From contig JAKIUX010000054.1 in NCBI GenBank assembly GCA_021647345.1, positions 1 through 6,653 on the forward strand: a stretch of 6,653 nucleotides of DNA, in the 5' to 3' direction. This stretch comes from Hydrogenimonas sp. Its GTDB lineage: Bacteria > Campylobacterota > Campylobacteria > Campylobacterales > Hydrogenimonadaceae. A program made the translations under genes and the position numbers. The notes beneath the pieces were generated by a model. That model ran no database searches. It was not told the DNA's origin and saw only the letters and a list, made by a program, of their open reading frames with translations. Of this stretch, positions 5,495 through 6,653 are shown piece after piece (within the stretch, counting starts at the first letter, position 1; each line of letters opens with the position of its first letter).

Positions 5495-6459
5495 TGGAGA
5501 GCAGAACAAGCTACACGATAGTAGGACTATTCATTTTCCTGCTGGGTGCAGGTGCGGCAGGATTTGCCCTTTGGATGGGAAAATATAACAATAAAAAAGA
5601 GTTCGCTTACTACTATACCTATATGGAAGAGTCTGTAGCCGGCCTTCCGCCTGACGGAGCTGTAAAGTATATGGGAGTCAACATAGGAAAAGTAAAAGAG
5701 ATTCATATAGACCCAAACGACCCTACAAGGATCAGACTCCTTTTGCAAATACCCAAAGATTTTCCCCTGCGTGAAGGGATGTACGCAATGTTGAACTTCA
5801 CCGGAATTACAGGAATTGCATATATAGAGATAATAGGCGGCAAAAAGGGAGCTCCGGTCATAAAGAGCGAACCGGGCAAAATTCCGGTCATCCCTTCCAA
5901 GCCCTCCACTCTCGCTCAGATAGGAACCTCTGTAAGCGACTTGGCCGTACAGATATCCAAAGCGTTAGATCGACTAAACACAGCCTTTAGCGAAGAGAAC
6001 CTAAAGCACTTGAGTAACACATTGGCCAATATAGATGACTCATCGTCATCTTTAAAAAAGATATTGAGCGACAACAATGCGAAGAGTCTCGAGACTCTCT
6101 TGCGCAATCTTGCTGACGCCTCCAAAAAGAGCGACACGCTTTTTGAAGCTGTGGAGGCTATGAAAAAAGAGACGACTAAGATGAGTAAAGATGCGAAGAG
6201 AGCATTGCGCTCTGTAGAAGAGAGTGCCCAATCATTCAAAAGAGTCAACGACCTGCTAGCTGAAAGGATCGAAGGCGGCGACTTCAATGTAAAAGCTATT
6301 TTACAAAGGACAATCTTAGAGTCCAACGCTCTTCTTAGGGCATCCAGAGAGCTGATATATCTTCTGCAAGAGGATGCTTTGATGATAAAGAATAGTCCCA
6401 GAGATCTGCTTTTTAAAGAGTCTGAACCCACACTTGGGCCCGGCGAGGAGATAAAATGA
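5494..6459 (+). CDS. mlaD: MCE-domain lipid transport protein (MlaD family) with long helical C-terminus
   Basis: MlaD-type proteins form a hexameric ring in the periplasm, anchored next to MlaEF, through which lipids pass. This 321-residue protein has one N-terminal membrane helix (about 8-28) and an MCE domain at 36-117 with GLPPDGAVKYMGVNIGKV (50-67) and the pore-loop region FTGITGIAYIEIIGG (102-116). A proline-rich linker (VIKSEPGKIPVIPSKPST) follows, then about 150 residues of predicted helix/coiled coil (143-295) and a C-terminal SPRDLLF (301-307), a segment seen near the end of many MCE proteins. At 321 residues it is far longer than E. coli MlaD (183), so it may build a needle across the periplasm as PqiB or mycobacterial Mce proteins do; this is inference. 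I chose the ATG at 5494, which shares a base with the mlaF stop and has GGAGG upstream; a TTG at 5491 is possible. Confidence 0.92.
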   Translation: MESRTSYTIVGLFIFLLGAGAAGFALWMGKYNNKKEFAYYYTYMEESVAGLPPDGAVKYMGVNIGKVKEIHIDPNDPTRIRLLLQIPKDFPLREGMYAMLNFTGITGIAYIEIIGGKKGAPVIKSEPGKIPVIPSKPSTLAQIGTSVSDLAVQISKALDRLNTAFSEENLKHLSNTLANIDDSSSSLKKILSDNNAKSLETLLRNLADASKKSDTLFEAVEAMKKETTKMSKDAKRALRSVEESAQSFKRVNDLLAERIEGGDFNVKAILQRTILESNALLRASRELIYLLQEDALMIKNSPRDLLFKESEPTLGPGEEIK

Positions 6460-6653
6460 GAAACTTTTTAAAAATGTTAAAGCTGCTTACGCTCATAACA
6501 TTCGCTCTGCTTCTGTTAAACGGGTGCGCAGTGAAGAGAGTTCCTGCAATAAAGGAGTACTACATCTCAAAGGCTGCGCCAAAGTTTGAAGAGAGAGTCA
6601 AAGTTAAAAAGAGACTCTCATCTTTGAAGCTAATCTTTACAGACTCCTCCAAA
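6456..6653 (+). CDS. ABC transport auxiliary lipoprotein (PqiC-like), N-terminal part
   Basis: Only the first 66 codons are present. A basic start (MRNFLKMLK) and hydrophobic core lead to the lipobox LNGC (21-24), so Cys24 should be lipidated after signal peptidase II cleavage. The residue after Cys is Ala, not Asp, which predicts sorting to the outer membrane. KEYYIS (33-38) resembles the K-Y-Y-x-L start of the ABC_trans_aux/PqiC domain, whose members accompany MCE transporters. The ATG overlaps the mlaD stop by 4 bases (ATGA), with AGGAG at 6446-6450. It is probably the outer-membrane partner that receives the MCE tunnel. The family is inferred from the short N-terminus and the operon, so confidence is moderate for function and high for lipoprotein. 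Confidence 0.8.
   Translation, partial: MRNFLKMLKLLTLITFALLLLNGCAVKRVPAIKEYYISKAAPKFEERVKVKKRLSSLKLIFTDSSK

Noticed and set aside
6033..6060. Hairpin AGATGAC-TCATC-GTCATCT followed by T/A-rich DNA, resembling a terminator
   Set aside because: It lies in the middle of mlaD in a run of serine/aspartate codons, has a modest GC stem and only three Ts, and the operon clearly continues.
5916..6431. Long open frame (171 codons) on the minus strand opposite mlaD
   Set aside because: It mirrors the codon pattern of mlaD, matches no family I recognise, and has no supporting ribosome binding site; a shadow frame.

Overview
The window reads as a chromosomal core region of a Campylobacterota (Epsilonproteobacteria) bacterium. 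The reasons are the gene order S4 protein–tsaE–lptB–rpoN, which I recall from Campylobacter and relatives, a Psd-like gene directly before pssA, and a STAS-fused MlaE permease. Base composition is moderate. I cannot name the genus. If the sigma-54 loss described below is genuine, a non-flagellated lineage such as Sulfurovum or Nitratifractor would fit, but this is inference.

Layout: two divergent gene runs flank a 113-bp intergenic region (3463-3575). The leftward run (3462 down to 1) is a very compact operon: an S4 RNA-binding protein (RqcP/Hsp15-like), trpD, tsaE, lptB, a small gene that looks like the isolated N-terminus of sigma-54 (rpoN), a phosphatidylserine decarboxylase-like gene, and the first 53 codons of pssA. 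Most junctions overlap by 1 to 8 bases or are separated by 3 bases. The one larger gap is 39 bases after lptB. The rightward run (3576 onward) is an MCE/Mla-type lipid-transport operon: STAS-mlaE, mlaF, mlaD and a PqiC/ABC_trans_aux-type lipoprotein cut by the window end. Each gene overlaps the next by 1 or 4 bases.

Much of the window concerns the cell envelope: LPS export (LptB), phospholipid synthesis (PssA, Psd-like) and inter-membrane lipid transport (Mla). It also carries tRNA t6A modification (TsaE), tryptophan synthesis (TrpD) and a probable ribosome-associated S4 factor.

Two things stand out. First, at the usual rpoN position after lptB there is only an 84-codon gene holding sigma-54 region I plus an acidic tail, with a strong ribosome binding site and no core-binding or DNA-binding domains. 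Second, mlaE is interrupted by one in-frame TAG at 4485-4487. The reading frame beyond it is open and family-like for 77 codons and still ends in the ATGA overlap with mlaF, so it is a recent nonsense mutation, a sequence error or a readthrough site. I see no mobile element, CRISPR array, tRNA or rRNA, and no clearly new multi-gene system.
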